A DNA stretch of 16,471 bases from an uncultured Prevotella sp. (GCA_900551055.1 URUK01000047.1:1-16471), one strand, 5' to 3'; shown: positions 1 to 7,091, numbered from the stretch's first letter. Made by a program: numbers and translations. Notes: generated from the letters alone by a model not told the origin.

Positions 1-76
1 AAACCGTCACTCAATATTGACATCATTGATAAAAGCAGGCTTATTGCATAAGATTCTTATACCGAACTCACGTTAA

Positions 77-142
77 AACCGTAAAACCTCACAACCCCAT
101 AACCGTAAAACCTCACAACCGCAAAACCTCACAACCGTAAAC
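77..142. repeat. short imperfect tandem repeat (CCTCACAACC core)
   Basis: The 20-mer AACCGTAAAACCTCACAACC occurs at 77-96 and again at 101-120. A shortened copy, GCAAAACCTCACAACC, follows at 121-136 and a fragment, GTAAAC, at 137-142. The core CCTCACAACC is therefore present three times (87-96, 111-120, 127-136) with uneven spacing of 24 and 16 nt. It lies just beyond the terminator of the neighbouring gene. The spacing and small unit argue against a CRISPR array; slippage-generated intergenic DNA is the simplest reading. Confidence 0.75.
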
Positions 143-175
143 AAACAAAAAGGCGAGGCTCTATGCCCCGCCTTT
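141..175 (-). terminator. intrinsic terminator of the secreted-protein gene
   Basis: Positions 149-159 (AAAGGCGAGGC) pair with 165-175 (GCCCCGCCTTT) with one A/C mismatch on the plus strand and a 5-nt loop. Read on the minus strand, the stem is followed by TTTTTGTTTGTTT, a proper U-rich tail. It begins about 37 nt past the stop codon of the gene at 213-1463, so it fits as that gene's terminator. Confidence 0.85.
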
Positions 176-212
176 ACTGTTAAAGCAACGCTGCGGAAAG
201 GGTCGCAGCCCG

Positions 213-1463
213 TTACTTTATCGTCTTGACAGCCTTGCTTGTGCCGTCAGCATATTTCTCAACGCGGATTGTCACGCCCTTAGCAGCTGCGTCAACGCGA
301 CGACCCGACAGGTCGTAATACTCTGTAGCAACAGGCTCGCCCTTGCCGGTCTCTACGCTGCTGATATCAGATGTTCCAGGAGCGCCAAGAGTGATGCCGG
401 TATAAAGAATGGAACTGCCGCATAAATAGTTTTCCTCTTCGTCCATGTCGTATGCGAAATAATCACGCAACACTTCGTCCTCGTCCTGCGTATAAGAACC
501 ATCCGCTCCATAAGTGAAAGTACTGGAATATTCAAGGGTTGGGTCACTGGAACTCGTCATTACGTCAAAAAAAGCCGCAATATCATCTGCAACGACCTGA
601 CCGTTGAATATGGAAATATCGTTGCTTCCTTCCACATCTTCTGCTATCATCCATCCTTCAGGATAAGCAGGCATCAAGCCCTTTATAAAATGCCAACCCA
701 TCACCGGGCAATAAATATCCTCAACAGTACTTTCCTCCTGTCCGTCAGTTTGTCCATCATATGAAAGAGCCGTATATTTACGTGTTACAGGTTCATCAAA
801 CCATAAATTGCTGTCCATAGGAATCATCTGCAATCCTGATTGATAGGTATAAAACCCTAAAGCCTTACCATCTTGAACAGCTACCAAAGCTATGTAGCCC
901 TCCGTATAAATCAGACCACCTGACGCAGCATCAACTGTAAAGACAATAGGCGTTTTTATGTCTATATCAACTCCAATTGAACCAAGCACACACTCGTTAC
1001 CAAAGAAAGTACCCAAAGGCTGACCTGCTTGTACAGTCAGCTGCGTGCCATCAGCACTAAGTTCACCTTTTATCCATACGGTTTCCGTGGCATAATCAGC
1101 ATACAACGGATTGTTGAAATAAACAGTCTTGCCGTCTGCAGCAAAGATAAATGTCAGCTTATATGCACGATTAAGCAATTTTTTATATTTATCTGAAACA
1201 CCTGTCGCATTATCACCACAAACAACCATGTATTCGCGTGCCGTTCCTTCCGGCGTAGCAGCCCTCTGAACGGCTTTTGCCATAGGCCTGGCAACCTGCC
1301 CATCCAAGCCTAAACGAGCATTGCCATCAGTGCGTAAGTGCTTGAGGGGGGGGGTAGTCACATTCACTGGCTTCATATTAGAGCCACGGTTCAACTTGAT
1401 GTCTTGTGCCGTTGCGCCAACAGTAAATAACAAGGCAACGGCTGCGAGTAAAATCTTTTTCAT
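213..1463 (-). CDS. secreted protein of unknown function with C-terminal sorting-like tail
   Basis: A 416-residue exported protein whose function I do not recognise. Residues 1-20 are a clear type I signal peptide (MKKILLAAVALLFTVGATAQ). The middle contains aromatic and acidic stretches without a motif I can name. Residues from about 378 to the end (YYDLSGRRV, then KGVTIRVEKYADGTSK and a Lys-rich end) resemble the short C-terminal domains seen on many Prevotella and Bacteroides secreted proteins. These are related in pattern to type IX secretion sorting domains, but this one is not a textbook match. The start is supported by the signal peptide and a GGAGAG purine run just upstream. The gene has its own promoter and terminator, so it is monocistronic. 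Codons 37-40 (TPPL) contain nine consecutive C residues, a possible slippage site. Its base composition looks more AT-rich than its neighbours. Cell-surface or secreted location is inferred. Confidence 0.85.
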   Translation of the reverse strand: MKKILLAAVALLFTVGATAQDIKLNRGSNMKPVNVTTPPLKHLRTDGNARLGLDGQVARPMAKAVQRAATPEGTAREYMVVCGDNATGVSDKYKKLLNRAYKLTFIFAADGKTVYFNNPLYADYATETVWIKGELSADGTQLTVQAGQPLGTFFGNECVLGSIGVDIDIKTPIVFTVDAASGGLIYTEGYIALVAVQDGKALGFYTYQSGLQMIPMDSNLWFDEPVTRKYTALSYDGQTDGQEESTVEDIYCPVMGWHFIKGLMPAYPEGWMIAEDVEGSNDISIFNGQVVADDIAAFFDVMTSSSDPTLEYSSTFTYGADGSYTQDEDEVLRDYFAYDMDEEENYLCGSSILYTGITLGAPGTSDISSVETGKGEPVATEYYDLSGRRVDAAAKGVTIRVEKYADGTSKAVKTIK

Positions 1464-1543
1464 ACTCTCTCCAAATTTAAGATGTTATACATTAAGATTG
1501 CATACGCCGGCTCTTCACGACGCATATTGTTCCACAGCAAAGG

Positions 1544-1551
1544 CAAATATA
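1544..1551 (-). promoter_or_regulatory. -7 box of the secreted-protein gene
   Basis: On the minus strand the box reads TATATTTG, matching the Bacteroidetes consensus TAnnTTTG. A weak -33 candidate (TTTTC) lies 18 nt further upstream at about 1570-1574. Transcription would start near 1540 and leave a leader of roughly 75 nt before the ATG at 1463. The hairpin TTGAAAA/TTTTCAA (1568-1584) overlaps the -33 area; whether it serves as a weak murI end is unclear. Confidence 0.6.
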
Positions 1552-1642
1552 ATGACATTTTATCATTTTGAAAACTTTTTTCAACAAAAATGCAAAAAAA
1601 GATTTCAATTTAGCACAAAAAAGAAAATCCGCACAAGCAAAA

Positions 1643-2479
1643 TCAGCCCAAAGTGATGGTTTCAACCTCGACATCCTCATGTAGGAAGAGGCGCGCCGAC
1701 TCGCGGAACTTGCCGCTGTTCTCGGTGGTGAGGTAACGGCAGGTGGCGTGCTTGGTACACACCGCGTCCATCTCGGGATGGCGCACAAAGTAGTCTTTAA
1801 GACTGGCGGCCACATACTCTCCCTGCGGAATTACACGCACTCCGCGCGGCGTGTGCTTAAGGATTTTGTCGAGCAACAGGGGATAATGCGTGCAACCGAG
1901 TATGACGGAATCGATTTTGGGGTCGCGCATCATGAGAGTGTCGATGCGCTTCTTTACGAAATAGTCGGCACCGGGCGTGTCGTACTCGTTGTTCTCAATC
2001 AGCGGCACCCATAGCGGGCAGGCTACGCCCGTGACGGTAACGTCGGGCCAAAGCTTCTTTATTTCAAGCACGTAGCTCTCGCTCTTTATCGTGCCTTCGG
2101 TGGCGAGCACGCCGACATGGCGCGTCTGCGTTATCGAACCGATGCACTCCGCCGTGGGGCGTATTACGCCAAGCACGCGGCGTGCGGGGTCGAGGCGTGG
2201 CAGGTCGTTCTGCTGGATGGTGCGCAGAGCCTTTGCCGAAGCAGTGTTGCAGGCCAGTATGACGAGGTGGCACCCCATGGAAAACAACTTTTCTACGGCT
2301 TCACGCGTGAACTGGTACACCACGTCGAACGAACGCGGCCCGTAAGGTGCGCGCGCATTGTCGCCAAGGTACAAATAGTCATACTGCGGCAGGACACTGC
2401 GCATCTGGTGAAGGATTGTAAGTCCGCCGTAACCGGAATCGAAAACCCCGATAGGACCGGGAGATAATTCATAATTCAT
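1643..2479 (-). CDS. murI: glutamate racemase
   Basis: A cytoplasmic, cofactor-independent racemase that converts L-glutamate to D-glutamate for peptidoglycan stem peptides. The 278 residues fit the family's usual 260-290. Visible family motifs are GVFDSGYGGLT with Asp14 and Ser15 (11-21), LGDNARAPYG (38-47), the first catalytic Cys77 in ILACNTAS, GVLATEGTIKSESY (123-136), and the second catalytic Cys196 with His198 in ILGCTHYPLL. Both catalytic cysteines are intact. The start is the only in-frame ATG before the catalytic Asp. It lies inside a simple AATTATGAATT repeat, with the nearest purine-rich SD-like run (GGAAGG, 2499-2504) about 19 nt away, so translation initiation may be weak or SD-independent. 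It is the last gene of the envelope cluster, 120 nt after the third ompH, an order also known in other Bacteroidales. Confidence 0.96.
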   Translation of the reverse strand: MNYELSPGPIGVFDSGYGGLTILHQMRSVLPQYDYLYLGDNARAPYGPRSFDVVYQFTREAVEKLFSMGCHLVILACNTASAKALRTIQQNDLPRLDPARRVLGVIRPTAECIGSITQTRHVGVLATEGTIKSESYVLEIKKLWPDVTVTGVACPLWVPLIENNEYDTPGADYFVKKRIDTLMMRDPKIDSVILGCTHYPLLLDKILKHTPRGVRVIPQGEYVAASLKDYFVRHPEMDAVCTKHATCRYLTTENSGKFRESARLFLHEDVEVETITLG

Positions 2480-2490
2480 AATGCATAATT
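2461..2490. repeat. AATTATGA simple repeat carrying the murI start codon
   Basis: On the minus strand this stretch reads as three ATGs in a row embedded in AATTATG units. Only the middle ATG (2477-2479) is in frame with murI. The same AATTATGAATT wording recurs at 2598-2620, where it forms the last codons and stop of the neighbouring ompH copy. The motif is of a type scattered between genes in Prevotella-like genomes. Confidence 0.7.
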
Positions 2491-2597
2491 CGTAATTGCC
2501 TTCCGGATTATTTAGGGTGAATGGGACAATTTGGACGGATAAGGCAGAAAAGCAACGAATTCTTAACTCTCCGTTCTTTCCGTCCTTGGCATCTCCA

Positions 2598-2620
2598 AAT
2601 TATGAATTGTTAATTATCTC
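2598..2620. repeat. AATTATGAATT repeat forming the ompH copy 3 end
   Basis: The plus strand reads AATTATGAATTGTTAATTAT; on the coding strand it encodes the final Ile-Ile-Asn-Asn-Ser and stop. It is similar to the repeat at 2461-2490 on the other side of the 120-nt gap. Between them, 2557-2576 carries AATTCTTAACTCT, a relative of the repeat at 4411-4440. Confidence 0.6.
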
Positions 2621-3106
2621 AATCACCGCCGCCGTTATGTCTTCTCCATACGCGTCGTTGACAAAAGGAAGGGCGTCGCCGTCAGTATTGATGATGAAAG
2701 CGTAGCCGCGCTCCGTACCTATACGGCGCAGCACGTCGGCAAGTTTCGTTTTCAGCGGAGCATACATGTCAGCTTCAGCCTGCTTCAGCAGCCGGGCGGC
2801 CTCCGCCTTGAACGATATGCCCTTGGCAAGAAGTTCCTGCAACTCTGACTGCCGCTTCTTCAATATCGGGTCGGCAAGTTCTTTCCTGCCTTCGAGGAAA
2901 AGTTGGTATTTCTCGTTAAACTCTTCCTCCGAACGCTTTGTCTCGTCTTCATACTGCGCCTTAAGCGATTCGAGGTTTTTCTGCATCACGGCATATTCAG
3001 GCATGGCCTTGACCGCCTCTGAATAGCTTAGATACCCGAACTTGACTTGAGCAGTCGCCGACAACGGCAAGACGAACATGATAAAGAGGAATAAAATCTT
3101 TTTCAT
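2600..3106 (-). CDS. ompH: OmpH/Skp family periplasmic chaperone, copy 3
   Basis: A 168-residue exported protein of the OmpH/Skp family, which holds unfolded outer-membrane proteins in the periplasm on the way to the BAM complex. Residues 1-20 form the signal peptide (MKKILFLFIM...SATAQ). The mature start VKFGYLSYSEAVKAMPEY is the typical family opening. Residues of about 45-125 are charged and heptad-like, as expected for the long coiled-coil arms, and the end (RGYAFIINTDGDALPFVND) is the conserved C-terminal strand region. I chose the ATG at 3104-3106 rather than an upstream in-frame start, because only this one places the signal peptide at the N terminus. The last codons and the TAA stop are written in a simple AATTATGAATT repeat (2598-2620). 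It is the most diverged of the three tandem copies by eye. The spacer before it holds a strong hairpin. Confidence 0.92.
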   Translation of the reverse strand: MKKILFLFIMFVLPLSATAQVKFGYLSYSEAVKAMPEYAVMQKNLESLKAQYEDETKRSEEEFNEKYQLFLEGRKELADPILKKRQSELQELLAKGISFKAEAARLLKQAEADMYAPLKTKLADVLRRIGTERGYAFIINTDGDALPFVNDAYGEDITAAVIEIINNS

Positions 3107-3117
3107 AAAATAGTGAA

Positions 3118-3225
3118 TTACGGCAGTAACGCCAAGAAACCGAAACATGCAGACAGCGAGCAGACAAGCAGACAAGGCGCATCTACGTCCCTGCCACTTG
3201 TCTGCCCGCTGCCTGTATGCCGTAA
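3118..3225 (-). ncRNA. structured intergenic hairpin between ompH copies 2 and 3
   Basis: Arms 3147-3168 and 3197-3218 are inverted repeats of 22 nt, matching at 19 positions. Read as minus-strand RNA, which is the transcribed strand, two of the three differences become G-U wobbles and one remains an A/C mismatch. Read as plus-strand RNA they would be A/C mismatches. An outer 8-nt perfect arm (TTACGGCA at 3118-3125 with TGCCGTAA at 3218-3225) can close the base. The loop is 28 nt and contains a second CAGACAAG copy (3169-3176), allowing register shift. There is no U-run after the stem, so it does not look like a simple terminator. A processing, stability or translation-coupling element is inferred. 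Confidence 0.6.
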
Positions 3226-3231
3226 ACCGGA

Positions 3232-3741
3232 TTATTTCAACTTGTTCATCTCAGCCTTTACATCAGCAGTAACGTCCTTGCTCAATGTATCGCTGATATA
3301 AGGTATGCCACCGGAAACATCCATGATATAAACGTATCCGCCGGCCTTGCCGACATTCCTGATTGCCGTTACAACCTTGTCCATTATGGGCTGAAGCTTC
3401 TCCTGCTGCGCCTTCTGAAGAGCCTGCTGGTTGTCCTGGTAAGCCTGCTGGTACTTCTGCATAAGCTGGTTGATGGCAGCTTCGGCCTCGGCCTTTGCCG
3501 TTGCGTTCATGGTACTCTGGTTCTTCTCGTACTCGTCACCCTTGCGCTGGATTTCAGCCTGCATGGCCTGCATGTCGTTCTCATACTGCTTTGACTGTGC
3601 CTCAAGCTCGCCACGCGCCTTGATGAACTCGGGAAGCTCCTGCATGATGGCCTGCGCGTTAACGTGTCCGAACTTCGGTGTTGTCTGTGCGAAAGCCGCG
3701 AAAGGCACGCACATAAGTAACATTACAAATAACTTTTTCAT
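3232..3741 (-). CDS. ompH: OmpH/Skp family periplasmic chaperone, copy 2
   Basis: A 169-residue exported OmpH/Skp-type chaperone. Signal peptide at residues 1-19 (MKKLFVMLLMCVPFAAFAQ). The mature protein opens with PKFGHVNAQAIMQELPEF, the family's first strand and helix. A Gln-, Lys- and Ala-rich coiled-coil follows at about 45-120, which would form the tentacle of the trimer. The closing region (GKAGGYVYIMDVSGGIPYIS) matches the C-terminal strand region of the family. A Bacteroidetes -7 box lies 43 nt upstream of the start, so this copy can probably be transcribed separately from bamA as well as by read-through from it. It is downstream of copy 1 and upstream of copy 3, in a tandem family array. 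Confidence 0.94.
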   Translation of the reverse strand: MKKLFVMLLMCVPFAAFAQTTPKFGHVNAQAIMQELPEFIKARGELEAQSKQYENDMQAMQAEIQRKGDEYEKNQSTMNATAKAEAEAAINQLMQKYQQAYQDNQQALQKAQQEKLQPIMDKVVTAIRNVGKAGGYVYIMDVSGGIPYISDTLSKDVTADVKAEMNKLK

Positions 3742-3783
3742 TTCTGTTAAATCAATATTTTTATTATTTTCTTATTCCCCGTG

Positions 3784-3791
3784 CAAATATA
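3784..3791 (-). promoter_or_regulatory. -7 box upstream of ompH copy 2
   Basis: On the minus strand this is TATATTTG, a full match to TAnnTTTG, in the 99-nt gap between ompH copies 1 and 2. I do not see a well-spaced TTTG at -33; a GTTG is present but too close. It suggests an internal promoter for ompH copy 2, copy 3 and murI. Confidence 0.5.
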
Positions 3792-3840
3792 TGCAAAATC
3801 TTATACAACGCGGCGTTTTTAATGATGAAAGATGCCGTTT

Positions 3841-4353
3841 TTAGTTTGAATATCCCAATTTCGACAGAACTTCATTGCTGATGTCGATGCGCGGCGAAGC
3901 AAAGATGATGCCTGTGTCTGACGCCCTGTCGAGCACGAGCGAATATCCGCGCAGGTCGCAAATATCCTTCACTGCGTTGTAAATCTCCTCCTGAATTGGC
4001 GTCATAAGACTGGTACGTTTCTTGAACAGCTCGCCGTCAGGACCGAAATACTTGCGCTTAAGCTCGGCTGCCTGCTTCTCCTTGTCATTGATTTCCTGCT
4101 GACGAGCCTGTTTCTGCTCCTGCGAGAGAAACACCACCTCGTTCTGATAGTTCTTATACATCGTGGATGCCTCGGTGTTGAGCGCGTCAACCTCGGCCTG
4201 CCACTTCTTGGCAACCTGGTTAAGTTGTTCATCTGCACGCTCGTAAGCCGGAATGTTCTTCAAGATATACTCCATGTCGATAAGCGCGAACTTCTGCGCA
4301 CTGGCCGTCACCGACACAAGGGCGAACAAGGCCGCAAAAACGATTTTCCTCAT
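3841..4353 (-). CDS. ompH: OmpH/Skp family periplasmic chaperone, copy 1
   Basis: A 170-residue exported OmpH/Skp-type chaperone, the first copy after bamA. Residues 1-20 are the signal peptide (MRKIVFAALFALVSVTASAQ). The mature part begins KFALIDMEYILKNIPAYERADEQLNQ, the family's characteristic start. Residues of about 45-120 are strongly charged and helical (WQAEVDALNTEAS, QEQKQARQQEINDKEKQAAE), consistent with the coiled-coil arms. The end includes RGYSLVLDRASDTGIIFASP. It has an unusually good Shine-Dalgarno for this window (AAAGGAG, 8 nt before the ATG). Following bamA by 95 nt, it is most likely co-transcribed with it and works with BamA in outer-membrane protein assembly. Confidence 0.95.
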   Translation of the reverse strand: MRKIVFAALFALVSVTASAQKFALIDMEYILKNIPAYERADEQLNQVAKKWQAEVDALNTEASTMYKNYQNEVVFLSQEQKQARQQEINDKEKQAAELKRKYFGPDGELFKKRTSLMTPIQEEIYNAVKDICDLRGYSLVLDRASDTGIIFASPRIDISNEVLSKLGYSN

Positions 4354-4361
4354 AACATTTT

Positions 4362-4368
4362 CTCCTTT
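4362..4368 (-). promoter_or_regulatory. strong ribosome binding site of ompH copy 1
   Basis: The minus strand reads AAAGGAG, 8 nt before the ATG at 4351-4353. It stands out because most genes here have an A-rich leader with no recognisable Shine-Dalgarno. Confidence 0.7.
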
Positions 4369-4410
4369 CAGTATTTTATTTAATAGGACGGATGGGGCTG
4401 ATAGGGCTGA

Positions 4411-4448
4411 TAGTTAATTCTTAACTCTTCACTCTTAATTCTTCACTC
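4411..4448. repeat. GAGTGAAGAATTAAGA simple repeat in the bamA-ompH gap
   Basis: The plus strand carries TTAATTCTTAACTCTTCACT followed by CTTAATTCTTCACTCCT: two near-copies of the unit (minus strand) GAGTGAAGA(A/G)TTAAGA. The same wording occurs at 12784-12806 (GGAGTGAAGAGCGAAGAATT) and partly at 2557-2576. It abuts the bamA stop codon at 4449. Confidence 0.65.
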
Positions 4449-7091
4449 CTAAAACTCCTGTCCGAGGATGAAGTGGAACTGGCTGCCACCCTTCTGCCCC
4501 CACACTTTGTCGAAACCGTATGCCCAGTCGATACCCATCAGGCCGACCATCGGGAGGAAGATGCGCACACCTATACCGGCGGAACGCTTCATGTCGAACG
4601 GATTAAACTTCTTCGGGTCGCTCCATGCGTTACCAGCCTCAAGGAAGCCAAGGCCGTAGATTGTGGTGTTGCCGAGCAGGAACGGATAACGGAGCTCAAG
4701 CGTGAAGCGGTCGTAAGCATATCCCTCGGCACCGTAAGGCGTGAGGCTACCGTTCTCGTAACCGCGCAGTCCGATTGTTTCCTCTGCGTAGCCGGTAGAA
4801 TAACCGCTCATACCGTCACCACCCATATAGAACGTCTCGAACGGCGACTTCTTATATTTATTGTATGCACCGAGGATACCGAACTCGACACGGGTCATAA
4901 GCACGAAGCACTTTGCACCATTTGAAAGCGCGGTATATGTCTTCGAGCGGAACTTCCACTTGTAATATTCAATCCAAGCATATTTCTCTTTCTGCGCTGC
5001 CGTTGCCCGGTCGGAATTATACTGTCCGTTGGCTGCCTCGGCGTCATATACGGCCGAAAGTGCCTTGTAATCCTTTCCGTCCCACAAAGACCAAGGCGGA
5101 GTTATTGTCAACGATGTCATGAACTCCGAGCCGCGGCGTGGGAACAGCTGGTTGTCTGTAGACACACGTGAAAGCGTTATGCCGAGGTTGAGGTTGTTGC
5201 AGTTACCGTTACGAACGATGAAATACTGCCAGTTCTTCAGCATGTAACGCTGGTATGCCAGTTCGACAGAAAGCTGGAAATAGTCGTCGGGCCAACGCAA
5301 GCGCTTACCCCAACCAACAGACACGCCAAACAACTGCACATACTTGTCAGGGTCATAGAAATTCTCATAACTGTTGCTCCAGCTGTTACCGTAGCCGTAG
5401 AGGTAGTTATAATAATTGTTCATGTACCCGTAGTTGTAATAATTGCTCGACACGTCGGTCTGTTTTGAGAAGTACGCGCCGACAGTGAACTGGATAGGAC
5501 GCTTGCCGCCGAACCAGTTGGTAGAGTAAGACGCATTGTACGACTGATAGTATGTACCGTTGGTCTGCGCTCCGATTGAAAGCACCTCGCCGTCGCCCAC
5601 TGGCAGAATGCCGCGGTGCTCCTTGTTCTTGTTGAACAGATTGGCCATTGAGAAGTTGTTGAGCTTCAAGCCGATACGCGCTATGACACCTGTCTGTCCC
5701 CAACCGAGAGAGAACTCTATCTGGTCGTTTGACTTCTGCACAAGCGGCCAGTTGATGTCAACGGTGCCCTCCTCGTAGTTTGGCTGTACGTCTGGAGCCA
5801 CCTGCTCGGGGTCGAAATGCCCCATAGATGCGATTTCACGTGCCGAACGTTCCAACGCTTCCTTGGAGAAAAGGTCGCCGGGCTTCGTCCTAAGCTCTCG
5901 GCGCACCACATTCTCGTAAAGCCTCGTGTTGCCGCTGATGCGCACGTGGCTGATGTGGGCCTGCGTGCCTTCCATTATGCGCATCTCAAGGTCTATGGAG
6001 TCGCCGACGATGTTCACTTCGGTAGGTTGCAAATTATAGAACAAGTAACCGCTGTTCCAATACTGGTTTCCAACGGCATCCTCGTCCTCAGAAAGCCGCT
6101 TGTTCATGTACTTCTGGTTGTATACGTCGCCTTTCTTCATATCCAGGAGACGGCCGAGGTAATCGCTTGAGAACACAGTGTTGCCCACCCATGTGATGTT
6201 GCGGATGTAATATTTCTTGCCCTCGTCTACTTCGATGAATATGTTTACGTGCTTGTCGTCCACGTTCCATACACTGTCACGCACAATCACCGCATCGCGG
6301 TAACCCAGTTCGTTATACTTGTCTATGAGGTTTTTCTTGTCCTCTTCATAACGCTCCGGCGTGTATTTCTTAGACTTGAGGAACGATGAAAGCTTGCCTG
6401 CCTCATGGATTTTCTTGAAAGCTCCTTTCTTGAAAAGTCCGCCCTTGATTTTAGAGTCGCTAAGGTTGTTGTTGCCTTCAATGATAATCTGGCGCACCTT
6501 CATCTTCTCCTTCTTGTCTATTACGATGTCGAGGATAACCTGGTTCTTGTTTACAACATCCTCACGCTGCATTATGTTGATGTCGGCGTTCTTGTAACCC
6601 TTGTCCTCAAAATAGTTCTTCGCCAACAGCTTGGCGCGGTCTATCATGTTGGGGGTAATCTGGCTGCCCTTGAGAAGGCCGAGCTTGCTTTCCAAATCCT
6701 CCCTTTCCGACTTCTTTACACCTACATAATTAATTGTGGATACGCGCGGACGCAACGCCAAATAGAAGTGGAGATATATCTTTTCGCCTACAATAGAGTC
6801 AACTGCCACCTGCGCCTTGGAGAACAGCCCGTGCCTCCAGTAACGCTTCACTGCGTCGGTCAGGTCAGAACCCGGCACTTGTATCTTCTGCCCTATCGAC
6901 AATCCGGAAATGCCCGTAAGCATATAGTCTTCATATCCTTCCACTCCGGAAACAGCAATGCCGCCAATGACTCCCGAACGGGGAATTCCGGCGTAAGATA
7001 TGTCAGGATTTACTATTTTTTCCTGCGCCGCCATGCCTGCACAAATAAAAAGCATGGCGAGCAGCATGATATATCCCTTAACTGTGTTCAT
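4449..7091 (-). CDS. bamA: outer-membrane protein assembly factor BamA (Omp85)
   Basis: BamA is the outer-membrane barrel that folds and inserts other barrel proteins. This one has 880 residues, somewhat longer than the roughly 800 of E. coli. The ATG at 7089-7091 is chosen because it gives a proper signal peptide (about 1-22, MNTVKGYIMLLAML...GMAA). A longer frame up to 7361 overlaps uppS, and the ATG at 7119-7121 would place 10 extra residues ahead of it. Five POTRA-like repeats follow at about 43-113, 116-195, 197-288, 294-374 and 378-452, recognisable by patterns such as IIIEGNNNLS and VRISGNTRLYENVVRREL. The barrel covers about 455-880, with FPRRGSEF (650-657), the loop-6 motif LRGYENGS (775-782) and a terminal Phe as the assembly signal. 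Loop residues 550-580 are extremely rich in Tyr and Asn, and a further insertion lies at about 682-720. It sits directly after uppS and before ompH. Confidence 0.96.
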   Translation of the reverse strand: MNTVKGYIMLLAMLFICAGMAAQEKIVNPDISYAGIPRSGVIGGIAVSGVEGYEDYMLTGISGLSIGQKIQVPGSDLTDAVKRYWRHGLFSKAQVAVDSIVGEKIYLHFYLALRPRVSTINYVGVKKSEREDLESKLGLLKGSQITPNMIDRAKLLAKNYFEDKGYKNADINIMQREDVVNKNQVILDIVIDKKEKMKVRQIIIEGNNNLSDSKIKGGLFKKGAFKKIHEAGKLSSFLKSKKYTPERYEEDKKNLIDKYNELGYRDAVIVRDSVWNVDDKHVNIFIEVDEGKKYYIRNITWVGNTVFSSDYLGRLLDMKKGDVYNQKYMNKRLSEDEDAVGNQYWNSGYLFYNLQPTEVNIVGDSIDLEMRIMEGTQAHISHVRISGNTRLYENVVRRELRTKPGDLFSKEALERSAREIASMGHFDPEQVAPDVQPNYEEGTVDINWPLVQKSNDQIEFSLGWGQTGVIARIGLKLNNFSMANLFNKNKEHRGILPVGDGEVLSIGAQTNGTYYQSYNASYSTNWFGGKRPIQFTVGAYFSKQTDVSSNYYNYGYMNNYYNYLYGYGNSWSNSYENFYDPDKYVQLFGVSVGWGKRLRWPDDYFQLSVELAYQRYMLKNWQYFIVRNGNCNNLNLGITLSRVSTDNQLFPRRGSEFMTSLTITPPWSLWDGKDYKALSAVYDAEAANGQYNSDRATAAQKEKYAWIEYYKWKFRSKTYTALSNGAKCFVLMTRVEFGILGAYNKYKKSPFETFYMGGDGMSGYSTGYAEETIGLRGYENGSLTPYGAEGYAYDRFTLELRYPFLLGNTTIYGLGFLEAGNAWSDPKKFNPFDMKRSAGIGVRIFLPMVGLMGIDWAYGFDKVWGQKGGSQFHFILGQEF

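Larger units (their letters stand above)
1..212. other. non-coding left edge with short repeats and a terminator
   Basis: No convincing gene starts or ends here. Positions 1-76 show nothing I can name. Positions 77-142 hold a short imperfect tandem repeat and positions 141-175 the terminator of the leftward gene at 213-1463; both are listed separately. Confidence 0.6.

Noticed and set aside
77..142. possible CRISPR array
   Set aside because: Units are too short, unevenly spaced, and the spacers are only 4 nt or absent; no cas gene is nearby.
3107..3175. 23-residue N-terminal extension of ompH copy 3
   Set aside because: It would place residues ahead of the signal peptide and overlaps the hairpin element.
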